This document shows, piece by piece, positions 28,097-41,127 of a stretch of 54,551 nucleotides of DNA (positions are counted from its first letter, which is position 1; each line of letters starts with the position of its first letter). The position numbers were made by a program, and so were the translations under genes. The stretch spans positions 1-54,551 of the forward strand of contig CAIYYX010000204.1 of the NCBI GenBank assembly GCA_903930535.1, in the 5' to 3' direction. Origin of the DNA: an uncultured Sterolibacterium sp. (GTDB taxonomy: Bacteria > Pseudomonadota > Gammaproteobacteria > Burkholderiales > Rhodocyclaceae). Under the pieces are notes generated by a model. The model worked only from the letters and a program-made list of their open reading frames with translations. It was not told the DNA's origin and did not search any database.

Positions 28097-28522
28097 TCAG
28101 TGAACGCGCTTGCGCAGCTTCTCGATTGCGGCAAGCTGTGCAATGGCTTCAGCCAGTTCCCCTTGGGCGCGGGCGTAGTCGAGCTCTGATTTCCTGCTGG
28201 CCATCGCTTCCTCGGCATTCTTCTTCGCTTCAAGAGCCTTGGCCTCGTCAAGATCCTTGCCCCGGATCGCAGTGTCGGCCAGTACGGTCACCTTGCCCGG
28301 CTGCACTTCAAGAATGCCGCCTGCGACAAAGAACAGCTCTTCGGCTTCCTGATCGGGCAGCCGCAAGCGCACAGTTCCCGGCTTGATGCGGGTCAGAAGA
28401 GGCATGTGGCCGGGCAAGATGCCCAACTCACCGGCTTCTCCGGGCAGCACGACGAACTCTGCCAATCCGGAAAAGACGGACTCTTCGGCACTGACAACGT
28501 CAACATGCATGGTCATGGCCAT
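28097..28522 (-). CDS. atpC: ATP synthase epsilon subunit
   Basis: Central-stalk subunit of F1 that couples rotation and can inhibit ATP hydrolysis. The 141-residue protein has the N-terminal beta-sandwich ([42 protein letters not shown], typical of epsilon from all proteobacteria) and a C-terminal helical hairpin ([22 protein letters not shown] onward) that forms the inhibitory arm. It is the last gene of the minus-strand atp operon, 13 bp after atpD, and ends just before the shared terminator. Confidence 0.97.
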   Translation of the reverse strand: MAMTMHVDVVSAEESVFSGLAEFVVLPGEAGELGILPGHMPLLTRIKPGTVRLRLPDQEAEELFFVAGGILEVQPGKVTVLADTAIRGKDLDEAKALEAKKNAEEAMASRKSELDYARAQGELAEAIAQLAAIEKLRKRVH

Positions 28523-28535
28523 AGTTCTTTACCCC

Positions 28536-29987
<1,452 letters not shown>

Positions 29988-30027
29988 TTACTCATGTAAG
30001 TCTCGCCCATCGCGTGGCCGTGCCGCG

Positions 30028-30897
30028 TCAAACCGCCGCAGCACCGCCGACGATCTCTGCAATCTCTTTCGTGATCGCGGCCTGGCGGGTCTTGTTGTAA
30101 ATCATTTGCAAATCCTTGATGACCGTTCCGGCGTTGTCCGACGCGGCTTTCATCGCCACCATGCGCGCCGACTGCTCCGAGGCCATGTTCTCGGCCACCG
30201 ACTGGTAGACCAGCGCCTCGACGTAGCGCACCAGCAGCTCGTCTATCACCGGCCGCGAATCCGGCTCGTAGAGGTAATCCCAGCTATGCTCCTGATCAGC
30301 GCGCAGCCGCTCGCCGGTCAGGGGCAGCAGTTGCTCCAGCACCGGTTCCTGCTTCATGGTGTTCACGAAGCGGGTATAGGCGACATAAACCACATCCAGT
30401 TCGCCCGCCGAAAAGGCGTCGAGCATCACCTTGACCGGACCGATCAACTTTTCCAGATGCGGCGTATCGCCGATTGCAGTGACCTTGGAAATCACCTTGG
30501 CGCCCAGGCGCTGCATGAAACCCAGGCCCTTGTTGCCGACGCAGGTGACGCTGATATCCTTGACGCCGGCTGCGTCCCACTCCTTCATGCGCGACAGCGC
30601 AAGCCTCAATACATTGGTGTTAAGACCGCCGCACAGACCTTTGTCGGTAGTGATGACGATGATGCCGGCGCGCCCGATCTTGTCAGTCTTGCCAAGAAAG
30701 GGGTGCTTGTACTCCGAATTGGCCTGCGACAGGTTGGCGGCGATGCGCCTGACCTTGTCGCCATAGGGACGGGCGGCCTTCATGCGTTCCTGCGCCTTGC
30801 GCATTTTCGAGGCCGCGACCATCTCCATGGCCTTGGTGATCTTGCGCGTGTTTTGCACGCTCAGGATCTTGGTGCGAATTTCCTTGCCGCTAGCCAT
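30028..30897 (-). CDS. atpG: ATP synthase gamma subunit
   Basis: Rotor shaft of F1. The 289-residue protein starts [35 protein letters not shown], the diagnostic N-terminal coiled-coil strand. It ends with [19 protein letters not shown] then [22 protein letters not shown], the paired C-terminal helix. The central Rossmann-like part contains [14 protein letters not shown]. It lies 21 bp after atpA. The gap to atpD is 112 bp, the largest inside the operon apart from those around atpE; no separate gene was seen there. Confidence 0.97.
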   Translation of the reverse strand: MASGKEIRTKILSVQNTRKITKAMEMVAASKMRKAQERMKAARPYGDKVRRIAANLSQANSEYKHPFLGKTDKIGRAGIIVITTDKGLCGGLNTNVLRLALSRMKEWDAAGVKDISVTCVGNKGLGFMQRLGAKVISKVTAIGDTPHLEKLIGPVKVMLDAFSAGELDVVYVAYTRFVNTMKQEPVLEQLLPLTGERLRADQEHSWDYLYEPDSRPVIDELLVRYVEALVYQSVAENMASEQSARMVAMKAASDNAGTVIKDLQMIYNKTRQAAITKEIAEIVGGAAAV

Positions 30898-30918
30898 GGT
30901 CAGCTCCGTTCGCGAACA

Positions 30919-32457
30919 TCAAGCCCAGGTCTTCTTGAACGCATCGATCGCCGCCTCAAGGGCCTTTTCGCTTTCGCTGTCCAAGTCCTTGGTGGTTTCG
31001 ATCTTGTTTATAAGCTCGGCATGGCTCAGTTTGAGGAAACTCAACAGGCCGGCTTCGAATGCCAGGGTACGCTTGAAGTCGAGGTCGTCGTAATAGCCCT
31101 TGGTGACGGTGAACAAGGTCACGGCCATCTCGGAAACCTTCATCGGCGAATACTGCGCCTGCTTCATCAATTCGGTCACCAGGCGGCCGCGTTCCAGTTG
31201 CTTTCTCGTAGTCTCGTCGAGGTCGGAAGCGAACTGGGCGAAGGCCGCGAGTTCGCGGTACTGCGCCAGCGCCATGCGGACACCGCCGCCCAGCTTCTTG
31301 ATGACCTTGCACTGGGCAGCGCCGCCGACCCGCGACACCGAGATGCCGGCGTTGATGGCCGGACGGATACCGGCGTTGAACAGGTCGGTCTCGAGGAAGA
31401 TCTGGCCGTCGGTGATAGAAATTACGTTGGTCGGAACGAAGGCGGTGACGTCGCCTGCCTGGGTCTCGATGATGGGCAGGGCGGTGAGGGAACCCGTCTT
31501 GCCCTTGACTTCGCCGTTGGTGAACTTCTCCACCCAGGCTTCCGATACGCGCGCAGCGCGCTCGAGCAGGCGGCTATGGAGATAAAACACGTCGCCCGGA
31601 TAGGCTTCGCGGCCCGGCGGACGGCGCAGGAGCAGCGACACCTGGCGGTAGGCCCAGGCCTGCTTGGTCAAGTCGTCGTAAATGATCAGGGCGTCCATGC
31701 CGCGGTCGCGGAAATACTCGCCCATGGTGCAGCCGGAATAGGGTGCCAGGAACTGCATCGCGGCCGACTCGGAAGCGGTGGCGGCGACGATGATGGTGTA
31801 TTCCATGGCGCCGGCTTCGGTGAGCTTTCTCACTACGTTGGCGACGGTGGAAGCCTTCTGGCCGATGGCGACGTAGATGCAGAAGACGTTTTCGCCCTTC
31901 TGGTTGATGATGGTGTCGACGGCGACGGCGGTCTTGCCCGTCTGCCGGTCGCCGATGATCAACTCGCGCTGGCCGCGGCCAATGGGCACCATGGAGTCGA
32001 TCGACTTCAGGCCCGTCTGCAGCGGCTGCGACACCGACTTGCGCCAGATCACGCCAGGGGCGACCTTCTCGATCTTGTCGGTGAGCTTGGCGTTAATCGC
32101 GCCCTTGCCGTCGATGGGTTCGCCCAGAGCATTGACCACGCGGCCGAGGAGCTCATGGCCGATCGGCACCTCGAGAATGCGGCCGGTACATTTCACCGTA
32201 TCGCCTTCCGAGATGTGTTCGTATTCGCCCATGATCACGGCGCCGACCGAGTCGCGCTCTAGGTTGAGCGCCAGGCCGAAGGTATTGCCGGGGAATTCCA
32301 GCATTTCGCCCTGCATCACGTCTGCCAGTCCATGCACGCGGCAAATGCCGTCTGAGACCGACACCACCGTACCCTCGGTACGGGAGGTGGCGGCAAGTTG
32401 CAGGTTCTGGATCCGACTCTTGATCAGTTCGCTGATTTCGGATGGGTTGAGGTTCAT
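30919..32457 (-). CDS. atpA: ATP synthase alpha subunit
   Basis: Regulatory nucleotide-binding subunit of F1 alternating with beta. It has 512 residues. N-terminal [17 protein letters not shown] is followed by [13 protein letters not shown], the P-loop GDRQTGKT at 169-176 and the alpha signature [17 protein letters not shown] (with the catalytic arginine R in SVSRVG). The C-terminal helices [19 protein letters not shown] complete the fold. Spacing is 10 bp from atpH and 21 bp to atpG, so the genes are in one transcript. Confidence 0.98.
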   Translation of the reverse strand: MNLNPSEISELIKSRIQNLQLAATSRTEGTVVSVSDGICRVHGLADVMQGEMLEFPGNTFGLALNLERDSVGAVIMGEYEHISEGDTVKCTGRILEVPIGHELLGRVVNALGEPIDGKGAINAKLTDKIEKVAPGVIWRKSVSQPLQTGLKSIDSMVPIGRGQRELIIGDRQTGKTAVAVDTIINQKGENVFCIYVAIGQKASTVANVVRKLTEAGAMEYTIIVAATASESAAMQFLAPYSGCTMGEYFRDRGMDALIIYDDLTKQAWAYRQVSLLLRRPPGREAYPGDVFYLHSRLLERAARVSEAWVEKFTNGEVKGKTGSLTALPIIETQAGDVTAFVPTNVISITDGQIFLETDLFNAGIRPAINAGISVSRVGGAAQCKVIKKLGGGVRMALAQYRELAAFAQFASDLDETTRKQLERGRLVTELMKQAQYSPMKVSEMAVTLFTVTKGYYDDLDFKRTLAFEAGLLSFLKLSHAELINKIETTKDLDSESEKALEAAIDAFKKTWA

Positions 32458-32467
32458 GCGATAACTC

Positions 32468-33004
32468 CTAGTTCTGAAGCGCGGCGCTCATTAACGCGAG
32501 CTTGCCGCGGACCGAGGCGTCGATCACCTGGTCACCGACGGCGATGCGAACGCCACCGATGAGTTCGGGATCGATGCTGACGGATGCCTGGATCTTGCAC
32601 TTGAAGCGGTGTTCGAGATCGGCCACGAGTTTGGCGAGGCCGGGTGCATCGAGCGGAAAGGCGGAAGCGATGACTGCCTCCTTGGTGCCCTCGAAGGCAT
32701 TCTTCAGTTCAACGAAGAGTGAAGAGATCTCGGACAACACCCCCAGACGCTCGTTGTCGACCAGAATGGAAACGAAGTTCTTCTGCTCGGGCGTGAGATT
32801 GCCGCCGACGGCATCGAGAAATATCTGCGTCAGATCGCTGTCTGCGAGACGCGGATTGTCGATGCACAGACGCATGTCCGGATGGGTGGCCACCGACATC
32901 ATGCGCTCCAGCGCCTCGGACCATCCGGCCAGCGACTTGGTCGCCAGTGCCAGTTGATAGGCGGCCTCGGCGTATGGCCGGGCGAGGGTGACATTTTCAG
33001 CCAT
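32468..33004 (-). CDS. atpH: ATP synthase delta subunit
   Basis: Peripheral-stalk subunit that fixes alpha/beta to the b subunits (homologue of mitochondrial OSCP). The 178-residue protein has the N-terminal helical domain [27 protein letters not shown]-type and the C-terminal signature [18 protein letters not shown] then [16 protein letters not shown]. It starts 6 bp after the atpF stop and ends 10 bp before atpA. Length is normal for proteobacteria. Confidence 0.96.
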   Translation of the reverse strand: MAENVTLARPYAEAAYQLALATKSLAGWSEALERMMSVATHPDMRLCIDNPRLADSDLTQIFLDAVGGNLTPEQKNFVSILVDNERLGVLSEISSLFVELKNAFEGTKEAVIASAFPLDAPGLAKLVADLEHRFKCKIQASVSIDPELIGGVRIAVGDQVIDASVRGKLALMSAALQN

Positions 33005-33010
33005 GGCGTG

Positions 33011-33481
33011 TCAGAGCTCCGACTTCAGGCTGGCAAGCAGTTCGGCATGCACCTGGGCATTGACCTCGCGGCGCAAGATTTTCTCTGCCCCGGCCACCGC
33101 GAGTTGCGCCACTTGGTCGCGCAGGCTTTCCTTGGCGCGCTGGGCGGCAACTCCCGCTTCGCCTTCGGCCGCTATGCGGGCCTGGTTCACAATGCGTACG
33201 GATTCCGCACGCGCATCCTCGATAATATGCGCAGCCTGCCGTTCGGCGCCGCCGATCATCTCGGTGCACTTCTCGCGGGCTTCGCGCAGGGTATCGGTCG
33301 AGCGATGCTGCGCCAGTTCCAGATCCCGCTTGCTGCGTTCTGCGGCAGCAAGGCCTTCCTCGATTTTTTTCTGCCTCTCGGTGATGGCCGTCAGCATCGG
33401 CGGCCAGACAAACTTCACCGTGAACCAGATAAAAACCGCGAAAGCAATCGCCTGGGAGATCAGGGTTAAATTGATATTCAT
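33011..33481 (-). CDS. atpF: ATP synthase b subunit (Fo)
   Basis: Peripheral stalk of the Fo sector. The 156-residue protein has one N-terminal transmembrane helix ([20 protein letters not shown]), then a long charged helix ([20 protein letters not shown] onward) that dimerises and contacts delta, ending in [17 protein letters not shown]. The [17 protein letters not shown] start is the common betaproteobacterial form. Only one b gene is present, so the enzyme has a b2 rather than a b/b' stalk. Confidence 0.97.
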   Translation of the reverse strand: MNINLTLISQAIAFAVFIWFTVKFVWPPMLTAITERQKKIEEGLAAAERSKRDLELAQHRSTDTLREAREKCTEMIGGAERQAAHIIEDARAESVRIVNQARIAAEGEAGVAAQRAKESLRDQVAQLAVAGAEKILRREVNAQVHAELLASLKSEL

Positions 33482-33522
33482 GGTGCTCCCCTGGGGGTAC
33501 TAGCCTAAATCGAAACCGCCGA

Positions 33523-33822
<300 letters not shown>

Positions 33823-33885
33823 TTAGAGGATTACGATGAAAAATTATTGCCCAAGACCCGACAGCGGGCATCGGTACGCGGCAAG

Positions 33886-35119
<1,234 letters not shown>

Positions 35120-35166
35120 GCTCGACCGTACCTTCTTGCCCCTTAACCGCAGGCACACAATCAGAG

Positions 35167-35196
35167 ATTATACTTTCCCATCCCGAGATGAGTCAA
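35167..35196 (-). promoter_or_regulatory. Sigma-70-type promoter of the atp operon
   Basis: On the minus strand TTGACT (35196-35191) and a perfect TATAAT (35172-35167) are separated by 18 bp. The predicted start of transcription is near 35160, giving a leader of about 40 nt before atpI. It is the best promoter match noticed in the window and fits the heavy expression expected of ATP synthase. Confidence 0.8.
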
Positions 35197-35283
35197 TCGG
35201 CTTGTAAAAAATCCCCTAGTAGTCTTGATTCTGTTCACGGGATGACTGACACTGCCGACACCCTTCAATGCCCCGGCCATGCC

Positions 35284-35922
35284 ATGAAATTCCGCATCAT
35301 TCCTGTCACACCCTTCCAGCAGAACTGCTCGCTTCTCTGGTGCGAAGTGACCCAGCAGGCTGCCGTAGTCGATCCCGGTGGCGATCTTCAAGCCATTCTC
35401 GCGGCGGCCATGGAACAGGGTGTGAGCATCGTGAAAATCCTGCTCACCCACGGCCACATCGACCATGCCGGCGGTGCTGCAGAACTCGCCGCGCGACTGG
35501 GCGTAACGATCGAAGGACCGCAAGAGGAGGAGCGTTTCTGGATAAATCAGTTGCCTGAGCAGGGGCTGATGTTCGGCTTTGCCCGCGTCGAGGCATTCAC
35601 TCCCGACCGCTGGCTCTCTGACGGCGACAAGGTGCATTTCGGCAATGTCACGCTCGATGTACTGCATTGCCCCGGCCACACGCCGGGCCATGTGGTGTTC
35701 TTCCACGACCCGTCGCGACTGGCGATTGTCGGCGATGTGCTGTTTCAGGGGTCGATCGGACGGACGGATTTCCCGCGCGGCGACCACGCCGCCTTGATCA
35801 ACTCCATTCGCGGCAAACTCTGGCCCCTGGGCAACGACGTCGCCTTCATCCCCGGCCACGGAGAAATGTCGACCTTTGGCGAGGAGCGGCGCGACAACCC
35901 CTTTGTCGGCGACGGTGTTTAA
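35284..35922 (+). CDS. Metallo-beta-lactamase-fold hydrolase, YcbL/glyoxalase II-like
   Basis: Probable type-II glyoxalase or thioester hydrolase of 212 residues. The two-metal site is visible: [10 protein letters not shown] (H56, H58, D60, H61), [11 protein letters not shown] (third histidine), [19 protein letters not shown] (bridging Asp) and [18 protein letters not shown] (last His). The compact size and the GRTDFPRGD loop match YcbL rather than the longer GloB, which carries an extra C-terminal domain. [15 protein letters not shown] at 35284 is the family's start; the frame is open back to 35188 across the spacer that holds the atp promoter. The physiological substrate is not certain. Confidence 0.9.
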   Translation: MKFRIIPVTPFQQNCSLLWCEVTQQAAVVDPGGDLQAILAAAMEQGVSIVKILLTHGHIDHAGGAAELAARLGVTIEGPQEEERFWINQLPEQGLMFGFARVEAFTPDRWLSDGDKVHFGNVTLDVLHCPGHTPGHVVFFHDPSRLAIVGDVLFQGSIGRTDFPRGDHAALINSIRGKLWPLGNDVAFIPGHGEMSTFGEERRDNPFVGDGV

Positions 35923-36351
35923 TTACTTCTTCAGTGCATCTCGGATTTCGCGCAACAACAGCACGTCCTCCGGAGGTGCTGCCGGAGCAGTCGGCGCCGC
36001 CTTCTGCTCGCGCTTCAAGCGATTGATCTGCTTGACCATCATGAAAATGATGAAGGCCAGGATCAGGAAGTTGATGGCGATGGTGAGAAAACTTCCCCAG
36101 GCGAAAACCGGCACGCCGGCCTTTTTCACTTCTGCCAGGGTCATTGCCACACCAGGCGGGACTTCTTTCAAGGCGATGAAGTAATTGCTGAAATCCAGGC
36201 CGCCGATGACGCGGCCGACGATGGGCATGATGAGGTCGCCCACGACAGAGTCTACGATTTTGCCGAATGCCCCGCCGATGATGACGCCAACAGCGAGATC
36301 GACGACATTGCCCTTGACGGCGAACTCCTTGAACTCCTGAACGATGCTCAT
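35923..36351 (-). CDS. mscL: Large-conductance mechanosensitive channel MscL
   Basis: Pentameric inner-membrane channel that opens under membrane tension during hypo-osmotic shock. It has 142 residues. N-terminal amphipathic helix and TM1 are [19 protein letters not shown] then [19 protein letters not shown], the family signature. A periplasmic loop follows, then TM2 ([19 protein letters not shown]) and a charged C-terminal helix ending [12 protein letters not shown]. The ATG at 36351 has an ideal AGGAGG seven to ten bases upstream, which settles the start although the frame is open to 36468. Its stop abuts the MBL-fold gene. Confidence 0.97.
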   Translation of the reverse strand: MSIVQEFKEFAVKGNVVDLAVGVIIGGAFGKIVDSVVGDLIMPIVGRVIGGLDFSNYFIALKEVPPGVAMTLAEVKKAGVPVFAWGSFLTIAINFLILAFIIFMMVKQINRLKREQKAAPTAPAAPPEDVLLLREIRDALKK

Positions 36352-36367
36352 GTGACTCTCCTCCTGA

Positions 36368-36395
36368 TTGAGAATGCTAGCGTAGCTGTTATCAT
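36368..36395 (+). promoter_or_regulatory. Predicted promoter of the MFS transporter gene
   Basis: TTGAGA (36368-36373) and TATCAT (36390-36395) are separated by 16 bp; each differs from the sigma-70 consensus at one position. Transcription would begin near 36402, about 26 nt before the ATG at 36428. It lies in the spacer between mscL and the transporter. Confidence 0.55.
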
Positions 36396-36427
36396 CGCTT
36401 TGCGCCAAGGGAAACCACACCATATCA

Positions 36428-37660
36428 ATGACTACATCGCAACCCGCAGCCAACCCCTGGTTGCGCATCTTCCTGCCCTTCGCCGTAGGTTACTACCTCT
36501 CCTACATGTTGCGCAGCGTCAATGCCGTGATCGCACCGGAACTGACTCGCGAACTGGGCGTCTCTGCCACCGACTTGGGCCTGATGACTTCAGCCTATCT
36601 CATCGCCTTCGGCGCCTTCCAACTGCCGCTCGGACTCCTGCTCGATCGCTATGGCCCGCGTCGCGTCGAAGCCCTGCTTCTCCTGGTCGCAGCCGTTGGC
36701 ACGGCGCTGTTCGCCCTCGGTCATAATCTCGCCCAACTCATTGTGGCCCGCGCCTTGATCGGTTTGGGCGTCTCGGCCTGCCTGATGGCGGCATTCAAGT
36801 CCTTCTCGCAGTGGTTTCCTGCCGAGCGACTGCCCTCTCTCAATGCCGCAATCATGACCGCAGCAGGCCTGGGCGCGCTCACCGCCAGCGTGCCCCTGGG
36901 CTGGGCCCTGCCTGTGCTCGGTTGGCGCGGTGCATTCTTCGCACTGACGGCGGTCAGCCTGCTGGCGGCACTGGCCATCTATACGACGCCCGACAAGCCT
37001 GGCGAAGGACATCAGGAAAACCTCTCTGCTCAACTGCAGGGCATGGCTCAGGTTTTTTCCAGTATGGAATTCTGGCGTTTCGCGCCGCAAAACGCTTTTT
37101 TCAATGGCGGCTTCATGGCCATGCAGGGACTGTGGGCGGTGCCATGGCTGATGACGGTCAATGGCTATTCGCGCGAGAACGCTGCCTCCCACTTGTTCCT
37201 GATGGGCGCGGCGATGATGATTGGTTTTCTCACGGTCGCAACGCTGGTCACGCGCCTGGCAAGGCGCGGCATCCATCCGCAGACCATCCTGGTCGGCGGT
37301 ATGGCGGGGGGCGTTCTGGTCGGCGTTCTGATCCTGCTCGATGCCGCACCCACCGAGATACTCTGGGCTGCCACGGGAGCGCTCTTCAGCGTCGGCAACC
37401 TCTCCTACGCCCTTGTATCAAGGCAGTTCCCGCCGCATCTGGACGGTCGCGTCAACACGGCGCTGAATCTGATGACTTTCATCGGGGCATTCGCGGTGCA
37501 GTGGGGCTTCGGTGCCACAGTCGATTTTCTAGCAGGGTTCGGAGTTGCACAAGAGAATGCCTACCGGGGAGCTTTTGCGCTGCTGTGCATGCTGCAGGCG
37601 ACCACCCTGATTTGGTTCCAGATCGCCGGAAGCGTGACGAGGTGCAGGCAAAAAGCTTAA
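36428..37660 (+). CDS. Major facilitator superfamily transporter
   Basis: Inner-membrane permease of 410 residues with about 12 hydrophobic segments in two halves joined by a central loop ([17 protein letters not shown]). The MFS motif between TM2 and TM3 is present as [15 protein letters not shown]. The N-terminal [23 protein letters not shown] resembles the sugar-phosphate/anion:cation symporter-like branch (MFS_1). Direction and substrate cannot be assigned. It diverges from mscL and its last codon overlaps the end of the convergent priA by 4 bp. No regulator or catabolic gene lies beside it to hint at the substrate. Confidence 0.88.
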   Translation: MTTSQPAANPWLRIFLPFAVGYYLSYMLRSVNAVIAPELTRELGVSATDLGLMTSAYLIAFGAFQLPLGLLLDRYGPRRVEALLLLVAAVGTALFALGHNLAQLIVARALIGLGVSACLMAAFKSFSQWFPAERLPSLNAAIMTAAGLGALTASVPLGWALPVLGWRGAFFALTAVSLLAALAIYTTPDKPGEGHQENLSAQLQGMAQVFSSMEFWRFAPQNAFFNGGFMAMQGLWAVPWLMTVNGYSRENAASHLFLMGAAMMIGFLTVATLVTRLARRGIHPQTILVGGMAGGVLVGVLILLDAAPTEILWAATGALFSVGNLSYALVSRQFPPHLDGRVNTALNLMTFIGAFAVQWGFGATVDFLAGFGVAQENAYRGAFALLCMLQATTLIWFQIAGSVTRCRQKA

Positions 37661-39639
37661 AACTCCAGCGGATCGACGTCGAGGTGCCAGCGCAGGTCGC
37701 GCGGCGCCTTCTGCAGATAGAGCTTTTCTGCCCACGCCGCGAGAAACGCCTGCAGCGCAGGACGGCTTGCCGATTCTGCGAGGAGTTGCCCGCGTTCGAG
37801 AGTCATGACGCGATAGAGCCGCATGGGCACCGGGTCGTAAAGGGTCACCCCTGCCGGCAGCAGGGATCGAGCCGACTCTGCTGCGACCTTGAGGAAGGCG
37901 AGCGAATCGTCAAGTTTCTTCGCTTCTGCGCGCAACAGCACCTGAAAAGTGAAAGGCGGGAAACCCGCCGCCCTTCTCTCATCCAACTGTGCCTGGGCGA
38001 AACGTGTGTAGTCGTGCGCCACCAGAGCCTGGTAGAGCGGGTGCGTCGGATATTCGGTCTGAATCAGCACCTCTCCGGGCAAAGCGGCGCGGCCGCTTCT
38101 GCCGCCAACCTGCATTAACTGGGAGAACAGGCGCTCCGGCGCGCGAAAATCTGCCGCGAACAGGGCGGCGTCGGCGCCGACCACGCCAACCAGGGTGAGG
38201 CGGGGGAAATCGTGGCCCTTTGAGAGCATCTGCGTACCGACGAGGATATCGGCACGACCCTCATGTATCGTATCCAGGAGCGCCTGCCATTTTTTCGGCG
38301 AGCTAGCCGAATCGCGGTCGACGCGAAGAATACGCGCCTGCGGAAACCGTGCGGCAAGGGTTTCCTCGAGCCTCTGCGTGCCGCGCCCGAAGGGATGAAT
38401 ATCCAGGTTGCCGCAGGAAGGACAGCCTTTGGGAATGATTTCCTCCAGCCCGCAGTGGTGGCAGCGCAGGCGACGGTCGGCTAGGTGCACGACGAGGTTC
38501 GCTGCACAGCGGTGGCAGCGGCTCACCCAGCCGCAAGAAGGGCAGGCCAGAACCGGCGCATAGCCGCGGCGGTTCAGGAAAACCAGGCTTTGTTCGCCTC
38601 TCTCGAGTCGCACTTCAAGTGCGGTAAGGAGAGCCCCGCTCATGCCGTCCTGCAACTTCTCGCGGCGGGTATCTATAGCACGCACCGTCGGCATGGCTTC
38701 GGCGACGGCGCGGCGCTGCAACTCGAGCAACCGATAGCGACCGCTCCTGGCGTGGAAAAAACTTTCCAGCGAAGGCGTCGCCGAGCCAAGCACGATGGGA
38801 ATGCCGCATTGATGGGCGCGCCAGACAGCGACGTCGCGCGCCGAGTAACGCAGGCCTTCATGCTGCTTGAAGGAGGCATCGTGCTCCTCGTCCACCACGA
38901 TGAGCCCGAGGCGCGGCAATGCGGAGAACACCGCCAGGCGGGTGCCCAGCACGATGTCTACATTGCCTTCGAGCGCCGCGATAAAGCCCTTCGCCCTCGC
39001 CGCGGCGGGCATGCCGCTGTGCGCCGAAACAAGTCTTGCGCGGGGGAAGCGGCAAGCCACACGCGACTCAAGTTGCGGCGTCAGGGCTATTTCCGGCACC
39101 AGCATCAGCGCCTGAAATCCCTGTTCCAGAACCTGCTCTATCAGACGAAGGTAGACCTCGGTCTTGCCACTGCCGGTGACACCGTGCAAAAGATAGGCCG
39201 CATAGCGGCCAAAGCCGGCGGCAACGGCGGCCACTGCATGTGTCTGCTCGAGCAGCAACTCGGGCAGAAGCGGTGGCGGGCCTTCCGCAGCCGGGACGAG
39301 CTTGGACTTTCGCGTTGATGGCAGCTTGCCGCGCCGCAGTTGGGGCGGCAGGGCCATGGCCATCACCTCGCCGAGCGGATGCTGGTAGTAGCGACTGCAG
39401 AACTCGGCCAATGCCAGCCAATCGGTCGGCAGCGCAGGCATGCCGCGCAGGATTTCCCCGGCCGGCTTGAGCTTGTCGTGCTCGCTTGACTCGGCCAATG
39501 CGACGATCACGCCCACCTTCTCGCCGCTGCCGAATGGCACCCTCACGCAGCGACCGACGTCCTCCGGCAAAGCATCGGTGACGGTGTAATCGAACAGGCG
39601 CGGCAGAGGAATGTCGAGGGCGACGCGAAGGATAGTCAT
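37657..39639 (-). CDS. priA: Primosomal protein N' (replication-restart helicase PriA)
   Basis: 3'-to-5' helicase that reloads the replisome at stalled forks. The 660-residue protein is a little shorter than E. coli PriA (about 730), the difference lying in the N-terminal DNA-binding part. Walker A GVTGSGKT is at 153-160 and the helicase box VVDEEHDASFKQ at 248-259, then GSATPSLESF. Eight zinc-binding cysteines (366, 369, 375, 378, 393, 396, 406, 409) lie in the usual CPSCG-CHRC-CHHCG-CPSCG pattern. FGRGTQRLEETL and GRSGR (helicase motif VI) follow. The minus-strand start faces the AT-rich DnaA-box region. Confidence 0.97.
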   Translation of the reverse strand: MTILRVALDIPLPRLFDYTVTDALPEDVGRCVRVPFGSGEKVGVIVALAESSEHDKLKPAGEILRGMPALPTDWLALAEFCSRYYQHPLGEVMAMALPPQLRRGKLPSTRKSKLVPAAEGPPPLLPELLLEQTHAVAAVAAGFGRYAAYLLHGVTGSGKTEVYLRLIEQVLEQGFQALMLVPEIALTPQLESRVACRFPRARLVSAHSGMPAAARAKGFIAALEGNVDIVLGTRLAVFSALPRLGLIVVDEEHDASFKQHEGLRYSARDVAVWRAHQCGIPIVLGSATPSLESFFHARSGRYRLLELQRRAVAEAMPTVRAIDTRREKLQDGMSGALLTALEVRLERGEQSLVFLNRRGYAPVLACPSCGWVSRCHRCAANLVVHLADRRLRCHHCGLEEIIPKGCPSCGNLDIHPFGRGTQRLEETLAARFPQARILRVDRDSASSPKKWQALLDTIHEGRADILVGTQMLSKGHDFPRLTLVGVVGADAALFAADFRAPERLFSQLMQVGGRSGRAALPGEVLIQTEYPTHPLYQALVAHDYTRFAQAQLDERRAAGFPPFTFQVLLRAEAKKLDDSLAFLKVAAESARSLLPAGVTLYDPVPMRLYRVMTLERGQLLAESASRPALQAFLAAWAEKLYLQKAPRDLRWHLDVDPLEF

Positions 39640-40011
39640 GCTTTCTTCAATGATCAGAGAGTTACCTGAGAGTCTTCGATATCACTTCGTCTTTTATTGG
39701 TAATCCATTGCCAGGAAAGAGGAATAAATCAAGCCAAACTTCCTGTGGATAAATATGTGAACAAATCGTCGCGAAATTCCTTGACTCCATTGCCGAAAAG
39801 GCATTGGACGATTTTGAATGATTTTTGAGTTGAGTTTATTGCTTAATAATCAAAAGGATAAAAACAGTGCCCTGTCAATGACTGGGATCGCGGAGATTTT
39901 TGCAGCGCAACGCATTTCTGTGCATAAGTGAAGCGCCCAGCCCCTTGATGCAGGGGCTTTTCACTGTGCTGCGGATGGGCAAGCGAGTACCTACTACGGT
40001 CCCGGTTATCC
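39640..40011. other. AT-rich intergenic region between priA and hemE with DnaA-box matches
   Basis: The only gap over 300 bp. No plausible gene is seen. The stretch is visibly AT-rich against its surroundings, most strongly at 39811-39865. Minus-strand DnaA-box matches are TTATCCACA (39752-39744, perfect), TTGTTCACA (39764-39756, one mismatch from TTWTNCACA) and TTATGCACA (39927-39919, fits TTWTNCACA). The first two are 12 bp apart in the same orientation, and the AT-rich tract lies between them and the third. This is the architecture of a bacterial origin or a DnaA-controlled promoter. Betaproteobacterial oriC normally lies beside dnaA, which is not in the window, so origin status is only a hypothesis. 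Confidence 0.5.
39928..39964 (+). terminator. Terminator-like hairpin with no plus-strand gene upstream
   Basis: AGCCCC (39939-39944) pairs with GGGGCT (39953-39958) around an 8-base loop, followed by TTTTC. Outside it GTGAA (39928-39932) pairs with TTCAC (39960-39964), giving a longer interrupted stem. The T-run lies on the plus strand, yet both flanking genes run on the minus strand. It may end a small plus-strand RNA or be a structural element of the DnaA-box region. Confidence 0.45.
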
Positions 40012-41091
40012 CTAGCCCTGTCCGTGCAACACGCGGCTGTACTCATGCACGGTATTGACCAGAGTCGTCACATGCTCGGGAGGCGTGAACTGGGAAATGC
40101 CATGGCCGAGGTTGAAGACATGGCCGCCGCCGGGGCCGGCGGCATGAAAATCGTCCAGGACCTTCTTCGCCTCCGCCGCCACCGCCTCGGGCGATGCGAA
40201 CAAGGCCATCGGGTCGAGATTACCCTGCAACGCGACCCGGTCGGCGAGGCGTGTGCGCACGGAGGCCAGGCTGGATGTCCAGTCGAGGCCGACCGCATCG
40301 CAGCCGATGCCGGCGATATCCTCCAGCCACTGGCCGCCACCCTTGGTGAAGACGATAGAGGGCACGCGGCTGCCTTCATGTTCCTTGGTCAAGCCAGCGA
40401 CGATGGTCTGCATATAGGAAAGCGAGAATTCGCGATAGGCGCCGTGGGACAGCGCTCCGCCCCAGGTGTCGAAAATCATCACCGCCTGCGCACCGGACTC
40501 AATCTGGGCATTGAGATAGCTCGTCACCGATTGCGCGGTCACAGAGAGAATATGGTGGAGCAGGTCGGGGCGGTCGTAAAGCATGGTCTTGACGCGGCGA
40601 AAATCTGCCGAGGCGCCACCCTCTATCATGTAGCAGGCGAGGGTAAAGGGGCTGCCGGAGAAGCCTATCAGGGGCACGGAGTTGTCCAGGGCGCGGCGGA
40701 TCTCCGCCACCGCATCCATGACGTAGCGCAGGTGATCGTATGGGTCCGGCGCGGCAAGGGAGCGTATCTCCCATTCCTCGCGCAATGGCCGCTCGAACTT
40801 CGGGCCCTCGCCATCGGCGAAATAGAGACCCAAGCCCATCGCGTCGGGGATGGTGAGGATGTCCGAGAAAAGGATGGCGGCATCGAGATCGTAGCGCGCC
40901 AGGGGCTGCAGCGTGACCTCGCAGGCCAGGCTGGGGCTTTTGCACAAGTCGAGAAAACTGCCGGCGCGGCGGCGCGTCTCGCAGTACTCCGGCAAGTAAC
41001 GCCCGGCTTGGCGCATCAGCCAGACCGGGGTGTATGCGACCGGCTCGCGCAACAGGGCGCGCAGAAAGGTGTCGTTTTTGGGGCGGGTCAT
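40012..41091 (-). CDS. hemE: Uroporphyrinogen decarboxylase
   Basis: Removes four acetate carboxyls of uroporphyrinogen III to give coproporphyrinogen III in heme synthesis, in the cytoplasm. The 359-residue protein starts [24 protein letters not shown] and carries the family's [11 protein letters not shown], where the arginines bind substrate. It continues with [14 protein letters not shown] (catalytic Asp region), [27 protein letters not shown] and LQGNLDP. The ATG at 41091 is chosen because it matches the family N-terminus; one at 41106 is also in frame. In Caulobacter and Rickettsia hemE borders oriC, which makes the DnaA boxes downstream of it more notable. Confidence 0.97.
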   Translation of the reverse strand: MTRPKNDTFLRALLREPVAYTPVWLMRQAGRYLPEYCETRRRAGSFLDLCKSPSLACEVTLQPLARYDLDAAILFSDILTIPDAMGLGLYFADGEGPKFERPLREEWEIRSLAAPDPYDHLRYVMDAVAEIRRALDNSVPLIGFSGSPFTLACYMIEGGASADFRRVKTMLYDRPDLLHHILSVTAQSVTSYLNAQIESGAQAVMIFDTWGGALSHGAYREFSLSYMQTIVAGLTKEHEGSRVPSIVFTKGGGQWLEDIAGIGCDAVGLDWTSSLASVRTRLADRVALQGNLDPMALFASPEAVAAEAKKVLDDFHAAGPGGGHVFNLGHGISQFTPPEHVTTLVNTVHEYSRVLHGQG

Positions 41092-41127
41092 GATGGCGCA
41101 GGTCATGAAAAACGCAATTCTACGCCT

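Noticed and set aside
30106-32262. Open frame of 718 codons on the plus strand
   Set aside because: It is antisense to atpG and atpA, both unmistakable.
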